Part shown: piece by piece, positions 34,884-46,028 of the stretch | Numbering within the stretch: the stretch's first letter is position 1 | Layout of the letters: the number at the start of each line of letters is the position of its first letter | Assembly: GCF_000827125.1 (NCBI RefSeq) | Contig: NZ_CP010311.1 | Location: 2,749,001 to 2,813,000 of the forward strand | Origin: Geoalkalibacter subterraneus | GTDB lineage: Bacteria; Desulfobacterota; Desulfuromonadia; Desulfuromonadales; Geoalkalibacteraceae | Length of the DNA stretch: 64,000 nt | Direction of reading: 5' to 3' | Translations under genes and position numbers: made by a program | The notes under the pieces: generated by a model | Seen by the model: the letters and a program-made list of their open reading frames with translations, nothing else | What the model was told of the DNA's origin: nothing | Databases searched by the model: none

Positions 34884-36281
34884 TTAGATGACCACTGCCA
34901 GCCGGAAATCCTGACGTTCCCGCAGCAAAGCACAAATTTTTTCCATTTTCATGCCACGCGAACCCTTGACCAGCAGTCGGTCACCTCGGGCCAGCACATT
35001 ACGCAGGCGCTCGGCCGCCTCCCGGTGGTCGTTGGCAGTCCAGATCCGGTTGGCGGGCATGCCTGCGGCACGCGCCCCGGCGGCAGTTTCCTCCCCCAGG
35101 GTTCCCATCACCAGCAGCACATCACAGCAGCGCGCCGCTTCAGCGCCGATTTCGCGGTGCAGGCGCGCGGCATCAGAACCAAGCTCAAGCATATCGCCGA
35201 GCACCGCGATGCGACGGCCGGCGCCTGGCATCTCGGACAGGGTCGTCAGCGCGGCTTTGACCGACAGGGGATTGGCATTATAGCTGTCGTCAATAAGCAG
35301 TGCCCCCCCCGGCAAGGAACTCAAATTGAAGCGGCCGGAGACCGGACGGTAGCGTGCAAGCCCGCGCGCGATCGTTCCGGGATCGACCCCAAGCGCTGCG
35401 GCTGAAGCAGCGGCCGCCAGCGCATTGAATACATTGTGACGTCCCGGCACATGCAGGCGCACCAGCACCTCGGTGCTGCCCATGCACAGCCGGAAGGCCG
35501 AATCACGTTCCCGCAGCCTCAGCTCCCGCCCGCGCACCTGGGCATCAGGGCTCATCCCGAACAGCACACGCTTTACGCCATTGGCCACCGGCAGCGACCG
35601 CACTCGGAAATCATCGGCATTGACGATGGCCGTGCCTCCCGGCGGAAGTGCAGCAAAAAGCTCCCCTTTGGCCCGGGCCACCCCTTCGATCCCTCCCAGG
35701 GTTTCAAGGTGGGCGTGACCGATATTGGTGATTACGCCAACCTGGGGGCGGGCAATCTGCACCAGCCTTGCAATCTCTCCCCGGGCGCTCATGCCCATTT
35801 CCACCACCGCCCATTCATGGCTCTGGGGGTCAAGCCGAAACAGGGTCAGGGGCACCCCGATCAGGTTGTTGAAATTGCCTTCGGTTTTTAGCCCGTCTCC
35901 CGTTTCCTTTAAAATGGAGGCGAGCATCTCCTTGGTCGTTGTCTTCCCCGATGAGCCGGTGACCGCCACCATAGGGCCACGCAGGCGCTCACGCCAGGCC
36001 GAAGCCAGATCGCCGAGAGCTTTCAAGGCATCGCTCACCTGAACCACGGGTGCCGGAAACCCCGCAACGACCTCTTCTGACACACAGGCCGCCGCCCCGC
36101 GCCTTGCCGCCTGGAGCAGAAAGTCGTGGCCGTCGAAATTCTCGCCCCGCAGGGGAACAAACAATTGCCCCTCGGCAATGGAGCGGCTGTCCGTCGAAAC
36201 CCCTTCGATCATCCCCTGGGCATCGGCTGGGATCAATGTTCCACCAGTGACGCGGGCCACTTCGGTCAAATCGATTTTCAT
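34884..36281 (-). CDS. murF: UDP-MurNAc-tripeptide--D-Ala-D-Ala ligase
   Basis: MurF adds the D-Ala-D-Ala made by Ddl and completes the UDP-MurNAc-pentapeptide. The 465-residue Mur ligase has the ATP loop GSSGKTTTKEML, VVEMGMSARGEI, and DDSYNANPLSVKAAL. Its start overlaps the murE stop by four bases (ATGA), so murE and murF are coupled. Confidence 0.96.
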   Translation of the reverse strand: MKIDLTEVARVTGGTLIPADAQGMIEGVSTDSRSIAEGQLFVPLRGENFDGHDFLLQAARRGAAACVSEEVVAGFPAPVVQVSDALKALGDLASAWRERLRGPMVAVTGSSGKTTTKEMLASILKETGDGLKTEGNFNNLIGVPLTLFRLDPQSHEWAVVEMGMSARGEIARLVQIARPQVGVITNIGHAHLETLGGIEGVARAKGELFAALPPGGTAIVNADDFRVRSLPVANGVKRVLFGMSPDAQVRGRELRLRERDSAFRLCMGSTEVLVRLHVPGRHNVFNALAAAASAAALGVDPGTIARGLARYRPVSGRFNLSSLPGGALLIDDSYNANPLSVKAALTTLSEMPGAGRRIAVLGDMLELGSDAARLHREIGAEAARCCDVLLVMGTLGEETAAGARAAGMPANRIWTANDHREAAERLRNVLARGDRLLVKGSRGMKMEKICALLRERQDFRLAVVI

Positions 36282-37798
36282 CCTGAGACCTCCTGCTCTG
36301 CCAGACTTCGGCGAACCTGTTCCCGATCATCAAAATGCAGACGCTCAGAGCCGATGATCTGATAATCCTCGTGCCCCTTGCCGGCCACCAGCAGCAGGTC
36401 GCCGGGCTGCAGCAGCGAAACGGCCAGGTCGATTGCCCGACGCCGATCGTGCTCGATAAAATATCCCTTGTCCAGTCCGCTCAATTCCTCGCGCGACAAA
36501 GAGCGGCCGCCCGCTTCGCGACACCCCGTCTCGATCTCGCTGATGATCGTCGCCGGGTCTTCGCTGCGCGGGTTATCCGTCGTGATAATGGCAAGATCGG
36601 CATGGCGTATCGCAACCGCCGCCATGGCAGGACGCTTGCTTTTGTCCCGATCCCCACCGCAGCCGAACACCACCAGCAACCGCCGGGGGTTGAGCCGACA
36701 GACTGTGGATAAAACCTTTTCGAGCGCGTCGCCGGTGTGGGCATAGTCCACAAGGATGACAGCCCCTTTGCTGTTTTCAATCCGCTCCAGACGTCCCGGC
36801 ACTCCGGGCGCCTGCCGTATCCCTTTTTCGATAATTTCGATGGGCAGATCCAGCGCAATACCCGCGGCCACCGCACACAGAAGATTTTCCAGGTTAAACT
36901 CACCCAGCAGTCCGGATTGCAGTTCAAAGGTCCCGGCGGGTGTGCGGATCCGGCCATTGATTCCATCGAGAGTCAATGTCACCGATTCGGGAGTCACCGC
37001 AGCGCCCTCCCTGCGTCCGCAGGTCAGGGTACCCTCGATCTCCTCCGCCAGCTGCCGCCCGTAAGGATCGTCAATATTGACGACCGCATGCCCTTCGGCC
37101 TCCGGCAGCAGATGAAACAGGCGCTTCTTGCTGGCAAAATAAGATGCCATATCACCATGATAATCGAGGTGCTCGGAGGTCAGATTAGTGAACACTCCGA
37201 CCGTAAAATGAACACCATCGGCGCGGTGCTGCGCCAGGGCGTGGGAAGAAACCTCCATGACCAGGCTGTCTGCGCCCTCCTGGCGAAACTGGGCCAGCGT
37301 TTTTATGAGGTCGGTCGATTCCGGTGTCGTATGGGGGGCCGGAAGGCAGGTGTCCCCCAGGCGGTAGTTGATGGTTCCCAGCACGGCAGGTCTGAAGCCC
37401 GCAGCCTTGAGGATCGATTCAAGAAGATAGGTCACGGTGGTCTTGCCGTTGGTTCCGGTCACACCAACAACCGGCAGCCCCGCCGTCGGGTCATCGTAAA
37501 AAAGAGCGGCAGCATGCGCCATGGCCTCACGCCCGTTCGACACCACGAACCCTGCAATCCCCTCGGGCAGATCGACCGGGTGCTCTGCGACCACGGCCTG
37601 GGCGCCACGCTGCAGAGCATCGGCAATGAAGCGGCGACCGTCGGATTGAACGCCGGGCAGCGCAAAAAACGCATGTCCCGCTTCGACCCGGCGCGAATCA
37701 CAGCACAGCCCGGTGACCTCGGGATCGGGAGTGCCCCCCGTCATCGCTTTTGCCGTGTTCGGCAGTATGCTGGATATTTTCTTACGAACAGTCATCAT
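36278..37798 (-). CDS. murE: UDP-MurNAc-L-Ala-D-Glu--2,6-diaminopimelate ligase
   Basis: MurE adds the third stem-peptide residue. The ATP loop is GTNGKTTVTYLLE, and the substrate motif DNPRSEDP is the meso-diaminopimelate type, so the wall is of the Gram-negative DAP kind. I chose the first of two adjacent ATGs at 37798 (506 residues), 19 bases past the ftsI stop. The frame stays open to 37882, but that would run into ftsI. The Shine-Dalgarno is weak (AGGCAG), consistent with coupling to ftsI. Confidence 0.95.
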   Translation of the reverse strand: MMTVRKKISSILPNTAKAMTGGTPDPEVTGLCCDSRRVEAGHAFFALPGVQSDGRRFIADALQRGAQAVVAEHPVDLPEGIAGFVVSNGREAMAHAAALFYDDPTAGLPVVGVTGTNGKTTVTYLLESILKAAGFRPAVLGTINYRLGDTCLPAPHTTPESTDLIKTLAQFRQEGADSLVMEVSSHALAQHRADGVHFTVGVFTNLTSEHLDYHGDMASYFASKKRLFHLLPEAEGHAVVNIDDPYGRQLAEEIEGTLTCGRREGAAVTPESVTLTLDGINGRIRTPAGTFELQSGLLGEFNLENLLCAVAAGIALDLPIEIIEKGIRQAPGVPGRLERIENSKGAVILVDYAHTGDALEKVLSTVCRLNPRRLLVVFGCGGDRDKSKRPAMAAVAIRHADLAIITTDNPRSEDPATIISEIETGCREAGGRSLSREELSGLDKGYFIEHDRRRAIDLAVSLLQPGDLLLVAGKGHEDYQIIGSERLHFDDREQVRRSLAEQEVSG

Positions 37799-37817
37799 TT
37801 TTTTTCTGCCTGGCGAT

Positions 37818-39833
37818 TCACGATCGCCGTACTGGAGGCTCAAATCTGACCCGGACCTCGGAGCCGTAACGAATGGCTGCACCTGCGGCAGGTTTCTGAT
37901 CGACCACCCGCCCGGAGCCCTGCAGTTTGATATTGAGACCGGTACGCTCCATCACCTGGAGTACCTGCCGATAGCTCATTCCGTTCAAATCCGGCATGCG
38001 TCCCGGCCCGTTATCTCCACTCTCCCCGCCCTCAGTCATGGCCATAGAGGTGACGGCCACGTCTTTTTCATGGGTCAACGGCGTCACAGGAGGTGCGGTC
38101 TGCGCCGTCTGCTGCGGCGCAACCCCGACATATCTCAGCGCCTGCGTCGCAACCCGGGAAAACACCGGCGCTGCGACCAGCCCGCCATAGGTTTTATCCT
38201 TGGGCTCGTCCAGCACCACCAGAATAGTCAACCGGGGATCCTGTGCCGGAACAAACCCGACAAAGGACGACACCCGCTTGTCTGCGGAATAACCGCCGGT
38301 CACCGGATCGATTTTCTGTGCCGTCCCTGTCTTGCCGGCCACGTCAAACCCGTGAACCTGGGCCAGAGTTCCGGTCCCGCCCTCCCGGGTGGCCAGCACC
38401 ATCATGTCGCGCACCTGGGACGCGGTTTTCTCCGACACGACGCGGCGCACACGGGTCGGCCGCGTTTCTCGGACGAGATTACCGTGGCTGTCGAGAATCC
38501 TGCTGACGATATAGGGCTGCATCAATACTCCGCCATTGGCGATGGCAGAGGTGGCGGAAGCCAGCTGAAGGGCGGTTACGCCGATTCCCTGTCCGAACGA
38601 AATGGTTGCCAGGTCAATTTCAAACCATTTGGAGGGGGCACGCAACAGGCCCGAGACTTCGCCGGGCAGTTCTATTCCGGTCTTCTCTCCGAACCCGAAA
38701 TCGCGAATGTATGAATGAAATTTCTGGCGCTCCAGATACTTGCCGATTTTGGCTGTTCCGATATTGGAGCTGACCTGAATTATTTCCTCGACACTGAGCT
38801 TCTGATATTTCCGATGGTCGTGAATAGTGCGGCCGCCGACAGAAAAGCGCCCGTTTTCACAATCGATGCGTGTTTCAGGCTGGACCAGTTTCTCATCCAG
38901 CGCCGCGGCAACGACAAACGGCTTGAAGGTCGAACCCGGTTCGAAGGTGTCGCAGACTGCACGGTTACGCCACTGCCAGGGCTTGTAGCGCTGCAGGGCA
39001 TTGGGATTGAAGTCGGGCTGAACGGCCATGGCCAGCACTTCTCCGCTGCGCGGATCGAGTACCAACACTGTTCCGGCTCGGGCGCCGGTCTCCCTGATCT
39101 GGGCGGCCAGTTCCTTCTCGGCCATGTACTGAATATTGTGATCGATCGTGAGGTACAGATGGTGGCCCAGCTCTCCCTCACGCACGATATTTCCATCCAG
39201 GGCCATGGCCCGCCCCAGGGCATCACGCTCCCGCACCAGGTATCCAGGGGCGCCAAGCAGCTCGCGGTCAAAGCTCAACTCGATCCCTTCGAGCCCCTGC
39301 GGGTCAAGCCCGGTAAAACCCACCACATGCGCTGCGCTTTCCGAATTGGGGTAGTAGCGCTTGTGTTCCTTGGTAAAACCGATGCCGCGCAGGCCCAACT
39401 CACGCACCGCAAGGCTTTCATCGGGATTGATTCGCCTCTTGAGCCACACAAAACCTTTGTCGGAGGAGAGTTTTTTCTCAAGCTCCTGGCGTGAAAGGTC
39501 AAGAGCCTTGCTTAAAAGGCGCGCCGCTTCGGAAGGATCTTTCACCCGTGGCGGTTCGGCATATACAGAATCATTCTCCAGGCTGACAGCCAACTCCCGG
39601 CCGTTGCGATCATAAATAGTTCCTCGCTGCGGAGCCAGGGGGATGACCCGTTGGAGCTGTTTTTGCGCCCGTTCCTGCCAGACTTCCGCGTTGGCGACCT
39701 GGAGATAATAGGCCCTGCCTGCCACCAGCATAAATGCCAGCAGAAAAACAAAGCCGACCAGGTTCAAACGCACACGGAACCAGCGTTCGCCTCCCTCGTC
39801 TCTTTTCACTTTTTCAGAGGGTCGGGCTGTCAA
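37818..39833 (-). CDS. ftsI: Peptidoglycan transpeptidase FtsI (PBP3-type) with one PASTA domain
   Basis: This septal transpeptidase cross-links the strands made by FtsW. The N-terminus has a single membrane helix (about residues 24-46), a dimerisation domain follows, and then the penicillin-binding domain with the active-site motifs STFK, SSN and KTG (GKTGTAQ). The last 65 residues form a PASTA domain (MPDLNGMSYRQVLQVMERTG). The start is TTG, with AGGAGGAG about ten bases before it and no good ATG nearby. Its 671 residues are longer than E. coli FtsI because of the PASTA tail. Confidence 0.96.
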   Translation of the reverse strand: MTARPSEKVKRDEGGERWFRVRLNLVGFVFLLAFMLVAGRAYYLQVANAEVWQERAQKQLQRVIPLAPQRGTIYDRNGRELAVSLENDSVYAEPPRVKDPSEAARLLSKALDLSRQELEKKLSSDKGFVWLKRRINPDESLAVRELGLRGIGFTKEHKRYYPNSESAAHVVGFTGLDPQGLEGIELSFDRELLGAPGYLVRERDALGRAMALDGNIVREGELGHHLYLTIDHNIQYMAEKELAAQIRETGARAGTVLVLDPRSGEVLAMAVQPDFNPNALQRYKPWQWRNRAVCDTFEPGSTFKPFVVAAALDEKLVQPETRIDCENGRFSVGGRTIHDHRKYQKLSVEEIIQVSSNIGTAKIGKYLERQKFHSYIRDFGFGEKTGIELPGEVSGLLRAPSKWFEIDLATISFGQGIGVTALQLASATSAIANGGVLMQPYIVSRILDSHGNLVRETRPTRVRRVVSEKTASQVRDMMVLATREGGTGTLAQVHGFDVAGKTGTAQKIDPVTGGYSADKRVSSFVGFVPAQDPRLTILVVLDEPKDKTYGGLVAAPVFSRVATQALRYVGVAPQQTAQTAPPVTPLTHEKDVAVTSMAMTEGGESGDNGPGRMPDLNGMSYRQVLQVMERTGLNIKLQGSGRVVDQKPAAGAAIRYGSEVRVRFEPPVRRS

Positions 39834-39866
39834 TATTCCTAGACTCCTCCTGCTTCAAACGATCGA

Positions 39867-40184
39867 TCAACGAACGTTTATGATTTGATCCGGTGCGGGG
39901 GCGCGCAAACCAAGTTTGGTAACGGCAATCCGCTCAATTCGAGAGGGCTTGCTTAAACTGGCGACCTCCAGACGCAGCCTGCGACTGTCCTGCTCGGCTT
40001 CACGCACCTGAGTTTCCAGGGCGGAAATTTCATACTGCAACTGAAACACTTGGATTCGCGACCAGACAAAAAACAGGCAGATGAGCACCATTACTGCAAT
40101 AAACACGAACATGACGGCAAGCCGGGGGCGCTTTACGCCGACCTTCTCGCCACCTTCAACGGCTCTGCTGATCGATTGTGCCAT
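39867..40184 (-). CDS. ftsL: Cell division protein FtsL
   Basis: This is a small bitopic divisome protein with the usual FtsL shape: a basic cytoplasmic tail, one membrane helix (VMFVFIAVMVLICLFFVW), then a leucine-zipper-like coiled coil (QVFQLQYEISALETQV). It works with FtsQ and FtsB to activate FtsWI. I chose the ATG at 40184 (105 residues), eight bases after GGGAG; a TTG two codons upstream is also open. Its place between rsmH and ftsI supports the call more than sequence similarity does. Confidence 0.88.
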   Translation of the reverse strand: MAQSISRAVEGGEKVGVKRPRLAVMFVFIAVMVLICLFFVWSRIQVFQLQYEISALETQVREAEQDSRRLRLEVASLSKPSRIERIAVTKLGLRAPAPDQIINVR

Positions 40185-40214
40185 TTTCAAACTCCCGGGA
40201 GCAGCCTCCCTGAA

Positions 40215-41174
40215 TCACAACTCCTGAGGAGGCAGTTTCTCAACCGCCCTTAAAATCGCACTGCGTGAACGTGAATTAAATGCGATCTCCGACTCGCCGG
40301 CACGGACCCCCCTGCGGGTGAGCAGGCGCACACTTGGCTGCTTGCCGCACACACACATGGGAATCCGGGGCGGGCAGGTACAACCAGTTGCAAGCTCGCG
40401 GAAGAAGTGCTTCACGCGGCGATCCTCCAACGAGTGAAAACTGATTACGACCAGCCTGCCACCCGGCCTGAGCAGCGAAACCGCCTGCTCCAGCCCCTGC
40501 TCGACGAAGCGCAACTCATCGTTGACATAAATTCGCAGGGCCTGAAAAACACGGGTCGCCGGATGAATCCGTGCCGGGACGTGACCGCCGGGGACCGCAT
40601 CACGAACCAGCTCGGCAAGCTGTCCGGTAGAAACGAGCGGTTCCTGCTCCCGCTGCGCAACAATGCGCCGGGCGATGCGTCGCGCGTAACGCTCTTCTCC
40701 GAATTCACGGAAAATACGCGCCAGCTCCTTTTCATCTTCCCCCGCCAGAACCTCCGCTGCCGTCAGGCCTGTAGAATCGTCCATGCGCATGTCAAGGGGC
40801 GCATCGGCACGAAAAGAGAAGCCGCGTTCGGCTTCATCCAACTGGTAGGAAGAAACGCCCAGGTCGAGGAGGATTCCGTCGAATCCATCGATCCCAAGTT
40901 CACGCGCGACCTGCTCCATCTGTGCAAAATTGCAGTGCCGCAAATCAATGCGGTCGGCAAAGGGTGCCAGAACATCCTGCGCCCGCGTGATGGCTGCCGG
41001 GTCTCGATCCAGGCCGACAAGACGCCCGTCGGGAGACGATGCTTCCAGAAGAAGGCGGGCATGCCCGGCACCGCCCAGGGTTCCGTCGAGGTAGAGCCCT
41101 GCGCTTCGGGGAGCGAGGTATGCGATCACCTCGTCCGGCATGACCGGGACATGTCCACCAGCGGTGCTGCTCAT
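40215..41174 (-). CDS. rsmH: 16S rRNA (cytosine1402-N4)-methyltransferase
   Basis: RsmH methylates N4 of C1402 in the ribosomal P site. The 319-residue protein has [10 protein letters not shown], the SAM-binding [10 protein letters not shown], and [21 protein letters not shown]. The ATG at 41174 follows the mraZ stop by three bases; a TTG just before it would also be in frame. It is the second gene of the operon. Confidence 0.96.
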   Translation of the reverse strand: MSSTAGGHVPVMPDEVIAYLAPRSAGLYLDGTLGGAGHARLLLEASSPDGRLVGLDRDPAAITRAQDVLAPFADRIDLRHCNFAQMEQVARELGIDGFDGILLDLGVSSYQLDEAERGFSFRADAPLDMRMDDSTGLTAAEVLAGEDEKELARIFREFGEERYARRIARRIVAQREQEPLVSTGQLAELVRDAVPGGHVPARIHPATRVFQALRIYVNDELRFVEQGLEQAVSLLRPGGRLVVISFHSLEDRRVKHFFRELATGCTCPPRIPMCVCGKQPSVRLLTRRGVRAGESEIAFNSRSRSAILRAVEKLPPQEL

Positions 41175-41177
41175 CAA

Positions 41178-41627
41178 TCAAAGTCCCAGGTCTGCAACGA
41201 ACTGGGGATCGGAGCGCAGAAGCTCCTGAGATTCGCGATTGACCTCGTCGTATTTGCTGCGGCTGAAAATATCGATCTTGTCGTAGCCGCCGACTACGAC
41301 GATTTCTCTGTCCAATCCGGCAAAATTCCGCAATGCATTACTGAGCTGAATGCGCCCCTGCTTGTCAAAAGTGCAGGATTCCGCCGGATTGAGGATAAGA
41401 CGATTCAAGGAAGTGCGCTGGGGACCGGCTGGAAGGGAGAGGATATTCTTGCGGATCTCCTCCCAGCGCGAGGGGGGATAGGCGGAGAGGCCACCGTCCA
41501 TATTCTTGGTCAGTTCCAGGCTCTCATCACCGAAATCGCGTGCCAGAACCTCGCGGAAACGCGCCGGAATACTGGCACGCCCCTTGGCATCGATGTTATT
41601 GTGAAATTCTCCGGTGAAACCCACCAT
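41178..41627 (-). CDS. mraZ: MraZ, transcriptional regulator of the dcw operon
   Basis: The 149-residue protein has two AbrB-like SpoVT domains with the paired DxxR signatures: NIDAKGRASIPARFR and TFDKQGRIQLSNALR. MraZ proteins form rings and repress their own operon by binding short TGGGN repeats upstream. It is the first gene, 42 bases after the probable transcription start. The promoter region has a palindrome holding TGGGG, though not a clear triple repeat. Confidence 0.96.
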   Translation of the reverse strand: MVGFTGEFHNNIDAKGRASIPARFREVLARDFGDESLELTKNMDGGLSAYPPSRWEEIRKNILSLPAGPQRTSLNRLILNPAESCTFDKQGRIQLSNALRNFAGLDREIVVVGGYDKIDIFSRSKYDEVNRESQELLRSDPQFVADLGL

Positions 41628-41656
41628 CGTCCCTCACTTGGCCTTAATTGACACAA

Positions 41657-41675
41657 TTCCCCACAATTTGGGGAA
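41657..41675. promoter_or_regulatory. Palindrome over the dcw transcription start (possible operator)
   Basis: TTCCCCA-CAATT-TGGGGAA is a perfect seven-base inverted repeat with a five-base spacer. It spans the expected start point of the dcw promoter, so a bound protein would block initiation. Each arm contains TGGGG, the core of an MraZ box, but the arms are inverted rather than direct repeats. Confidence 0.5.
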
Positions 41676-41704
41676 ACTATAGCTTTGGCATAGCGGGCTG
41701 TCAA
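41676..41704 (-). promoter_or_regulatory. Sigma-70 promoter of the dcw operon
   Basis: TTGACA (41704-41699) and TATAGT (41681-41676) are separated by exactly 17 bases. It points into mraZ, with the start expected near 41669. The same two hexamers and spacing occur at the ffh promoter. Confidence 0.88.
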
Positions 41705-41761
41705 GGAGATTTTTTTAATTTTTTTTTAGATTTTTTGAGAAGTTGTCTCACCTATCGGCGC

Positions 41762-41789
41762 AAAAAAAGGCCCCTGAAAAGAGGCCTTT
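41762..41789 (-). terminator. Terminator of the CorC/CNNM gene
   Basis: On the minus strand AAAGGCC and GGCCTTT form a seven-base stem with a ten-base loop, followed by a run of T's. It lies 43 bases past the transporter stop and just upstream of the dcw promoter, keeping the two units apart. Confidence 0.85.
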
Positions 41790-41831
41790 CACATCGACAA
41801 ATTCGACAAATAATGAATAAATTCTTATACT

Positions 41832-43085
41832 TTATTCCTCAAGGGGAAGACGCATTTCGATTTTCTCAATGCGTCGTTCCACCACTTTTTTGACGACAAA
41901 CTGGATTCCGTCTACATCGAGGGAGGCTCCCTCATCAGGAATCACACCAAGCCGGTGCATCAGGAACCCCGCCAGCGTGTTGGCATGCTCTTCGGAGAGT
42001 TCCAGGTGAAAACGACGGTTGAGCGCACGCAGCGACATGCTGCCTTCGACCAGGTAGCTGCCGGGGGAGATTTCCTTGAACTCGGCCTCTTCAATATCGT
42101 ATTCGTCCTGGATTTCACCGACGATCTCTTCGACAATGTCCTCCAGAGTTACGATGCCCTCAACGCCGCCATACTCATCGACCACGATCGCCAGATGCAC
42201 CCGGCGCTTGCGGAAAGCCTGCAGCAGAGTCCCCACCCGCTTGGACTCGGGCACAAAATAAGGAGGCCGGCACTGCTCACGCAGGCAGAACTCCTGCGGG
42301 CGACCGACAAATTTGAGAATATCCTTGGAATGAATAATCCCCACCACGTTGTCGAGTCCGCCGTCGATCACCGGAAAACGCGAATGCGGAGCCTGCTGCA
42401 CCAGGTATAGAGCCTCCTCGAAGGTGGTCTCAGCCTCAATGGCCACCACCTCCGGACGGGGAATCATGATATCGCGCACCCGGATTTCGGAGAGGTCGAA
42501 AATGCCGTAGAGCATGCGGCGATTCTCCTTCGGCAGCACACCGGCCTCTTCCCCCACCGCGATGATGGTGCGGATTTCGTCTTCAGAAATCACCGGCACT
42601 GCAACCTGCTTGCTCTGCATCAACATCGTCATGAGGCGCGAAATGCGGGTCACCACCCACACCACCGGATGCAGAAACCACATGACCGCGCGAATGGGTC
42701 GCAGCACCAGAAAAGAGACCGTTTCGGGATTGCGCGCGGCATAGGTTTTGGGGCAGATTTCGGAGAAAATCAGCAGGAGCGGGGTAAGAATCAAAATGGT
42801 CAGCCACTCTCCCTGATCGCCGTAGAGACTGACCAGCAATCCCGTTGCGAACACCGAGGCGGCGATATTGACCAGATTGTTGCCGACGAGGATGGCGCCA
42901 AGTAGGCTCTCCGGCTTCTCAAGCATATCTTCCAGTTGGTCCGCATGCGGTCTTTTCTTTCGCACCAGGTATTTGACCCGCATCCGATCGAGCGCCATCA
43001 GCGCGGTTTCTGATCCCGAAAAAAAACCCGACAACAGAAACAAAACAGCCAGGACGCCTAAACGCCACCATTCTTCCTGTTCCAT
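41832..43085 (-). CDS. CorC/HlyC (CNNM/UPF0053) family membrane protein with CBS domains
   Basis: The 417-residue protein has an N-terminal DUF21/CNNM membrane domain (FFSGSETALMALDRMRVKYL and about three to four helices), a pair of CBS domains (from VRDIMIPRPEVVAIE through VVDEYGGVEGIVTLEDIVEEIVGE) and a C-terminal CorC_HlyC domain. Relatives are linked to magnesium/cobalt efflux or membrane-damage resistance; the ion cannot be told from sequence. It is a single gene with its own terminator, divergent from ligA. Confidence 0.9.
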   Translation of the reverse strand: MEQEEWWRLGVLAVLFLLSGFFSGSETALMALDRMRVKYLVRKKRPHADQLEDMLEKPESLLGAILVGNNLVNIAASVFATGLLVSLYGDQGEWLTILILTPLLLIFSEICPKTYAARNPETVSFLVLRPIRAVMWFLHPVVWVVTRISRLMTMLMQSKQVAVPVISEDEIRTIIAVGEEAGVLPKENRRMLYGIFDLSEIRVRDIMIPRPEVVAIEAETTFEEALYLVQQAPHSRFPVIDGGLDNVVGIIHSKDILKFVGRPQEFCLREQCRPPYFVPESKRVGTLLQAFRKRRVHLAIVVDEYGGVEGIVTLEDIVEEIVGEIQDEYDIEEAEFKEISPGSYLVEGSMSLRALNRRFHLELSEEHANTLAGFLMHRLGVIPDEGASLDVDGIQFVVKKVVERRIEKIEMRLPLEE

Positions 43086-43228
43086 TCACCTCTCCGAAAA
43101 AGGAGAGACAGAAGCGCACATGGGTGCTCTCCGCCCCTCGTCACATTTCATAAACATCGATGCCGACCCCGCAAAGGTCGTACTGCACGAATACTACCCT
43201 AAGCCGCGGGACATGACAATTACCGTAA

Positions 43229-45637
<2,409 letters not shown>

Positions 45638-45650
45638 CAACCGCCCACGC

Positions 45651-46028
45651 TCAGTCGGCTTTAGTCACAAACCGTTCAAAAACCTCGACGATCTCGCGCG
45701 AAACAAACGGCTTGCCGATGAAAAAATCGCCGCCGGCCTCGCGCCCCCGGGTGACGTCCTTGTCCTGCCCGGCGGACAGAAACACGACCGGGATGTCGCG
45801 CGTCGCTGGGTCTTCTTTCAGGTACCGACAGACCGCGTACCCGTCGAGCCCGGGCATCATGATGTCAAGAAAAATCAGATCGGGACGCTGCTGTTTGACA
45901 CGCTGCAGGCCCTTGGTGCCGTCCGGCGCATAATCCAGGGTTGCGTTGCAGCACTTCAGCAGGGCCCCAAGCACCTCGGCCACGCTTTTCTGATCATCGA
46001 TCAGCAATATACGAGCTGGCTCTTTCAT
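45651..46028 (-). CDS. Stand-alone response-regulator receiver protein
   Basis: The 125 residues form one CheY-like receiver domain and nothing else: acidic pocket LLIDDQ, phospho-acceptor Asp in LIFLDIMMPG, the conserved Ser in VVFLSAG and Lys in IGKPF. No output domain or partner kinase is adjacent. It starts inside the rsmI stop (four-base overlap) and so is expressed with it, an unexplained pairing. It could serve the hybrid kinase at the left end of the window or another kinase. Confidence 0.9.
   Translation of the reverse strand: MKEPARILLIDDQKSVAEVLGALLKCCNATLDYAPDGTKGLQRVKQQRPDLIFLDIMMPGLDGYAVCRYLKEDPATRDIPVVFLSAGQDKDVTRGREAGGDFFIGKPFVSREIVEVFERFVTKAD

Noticed and set aside
33315-35405. 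696-codon open frame on the plus strand
   Set aside because: It is antisense to murD, mraY and murF with no motif, Shine-Dalgarno or family likeness; a shadow of GC-rich coding DNA.
41600-41700. Classical triple TGGGN MraZ box upstream of mraZ
   Set aside because: Only one clear TGGGG and its inverted partner are present; three direct repeats with five-base spacing were not found.
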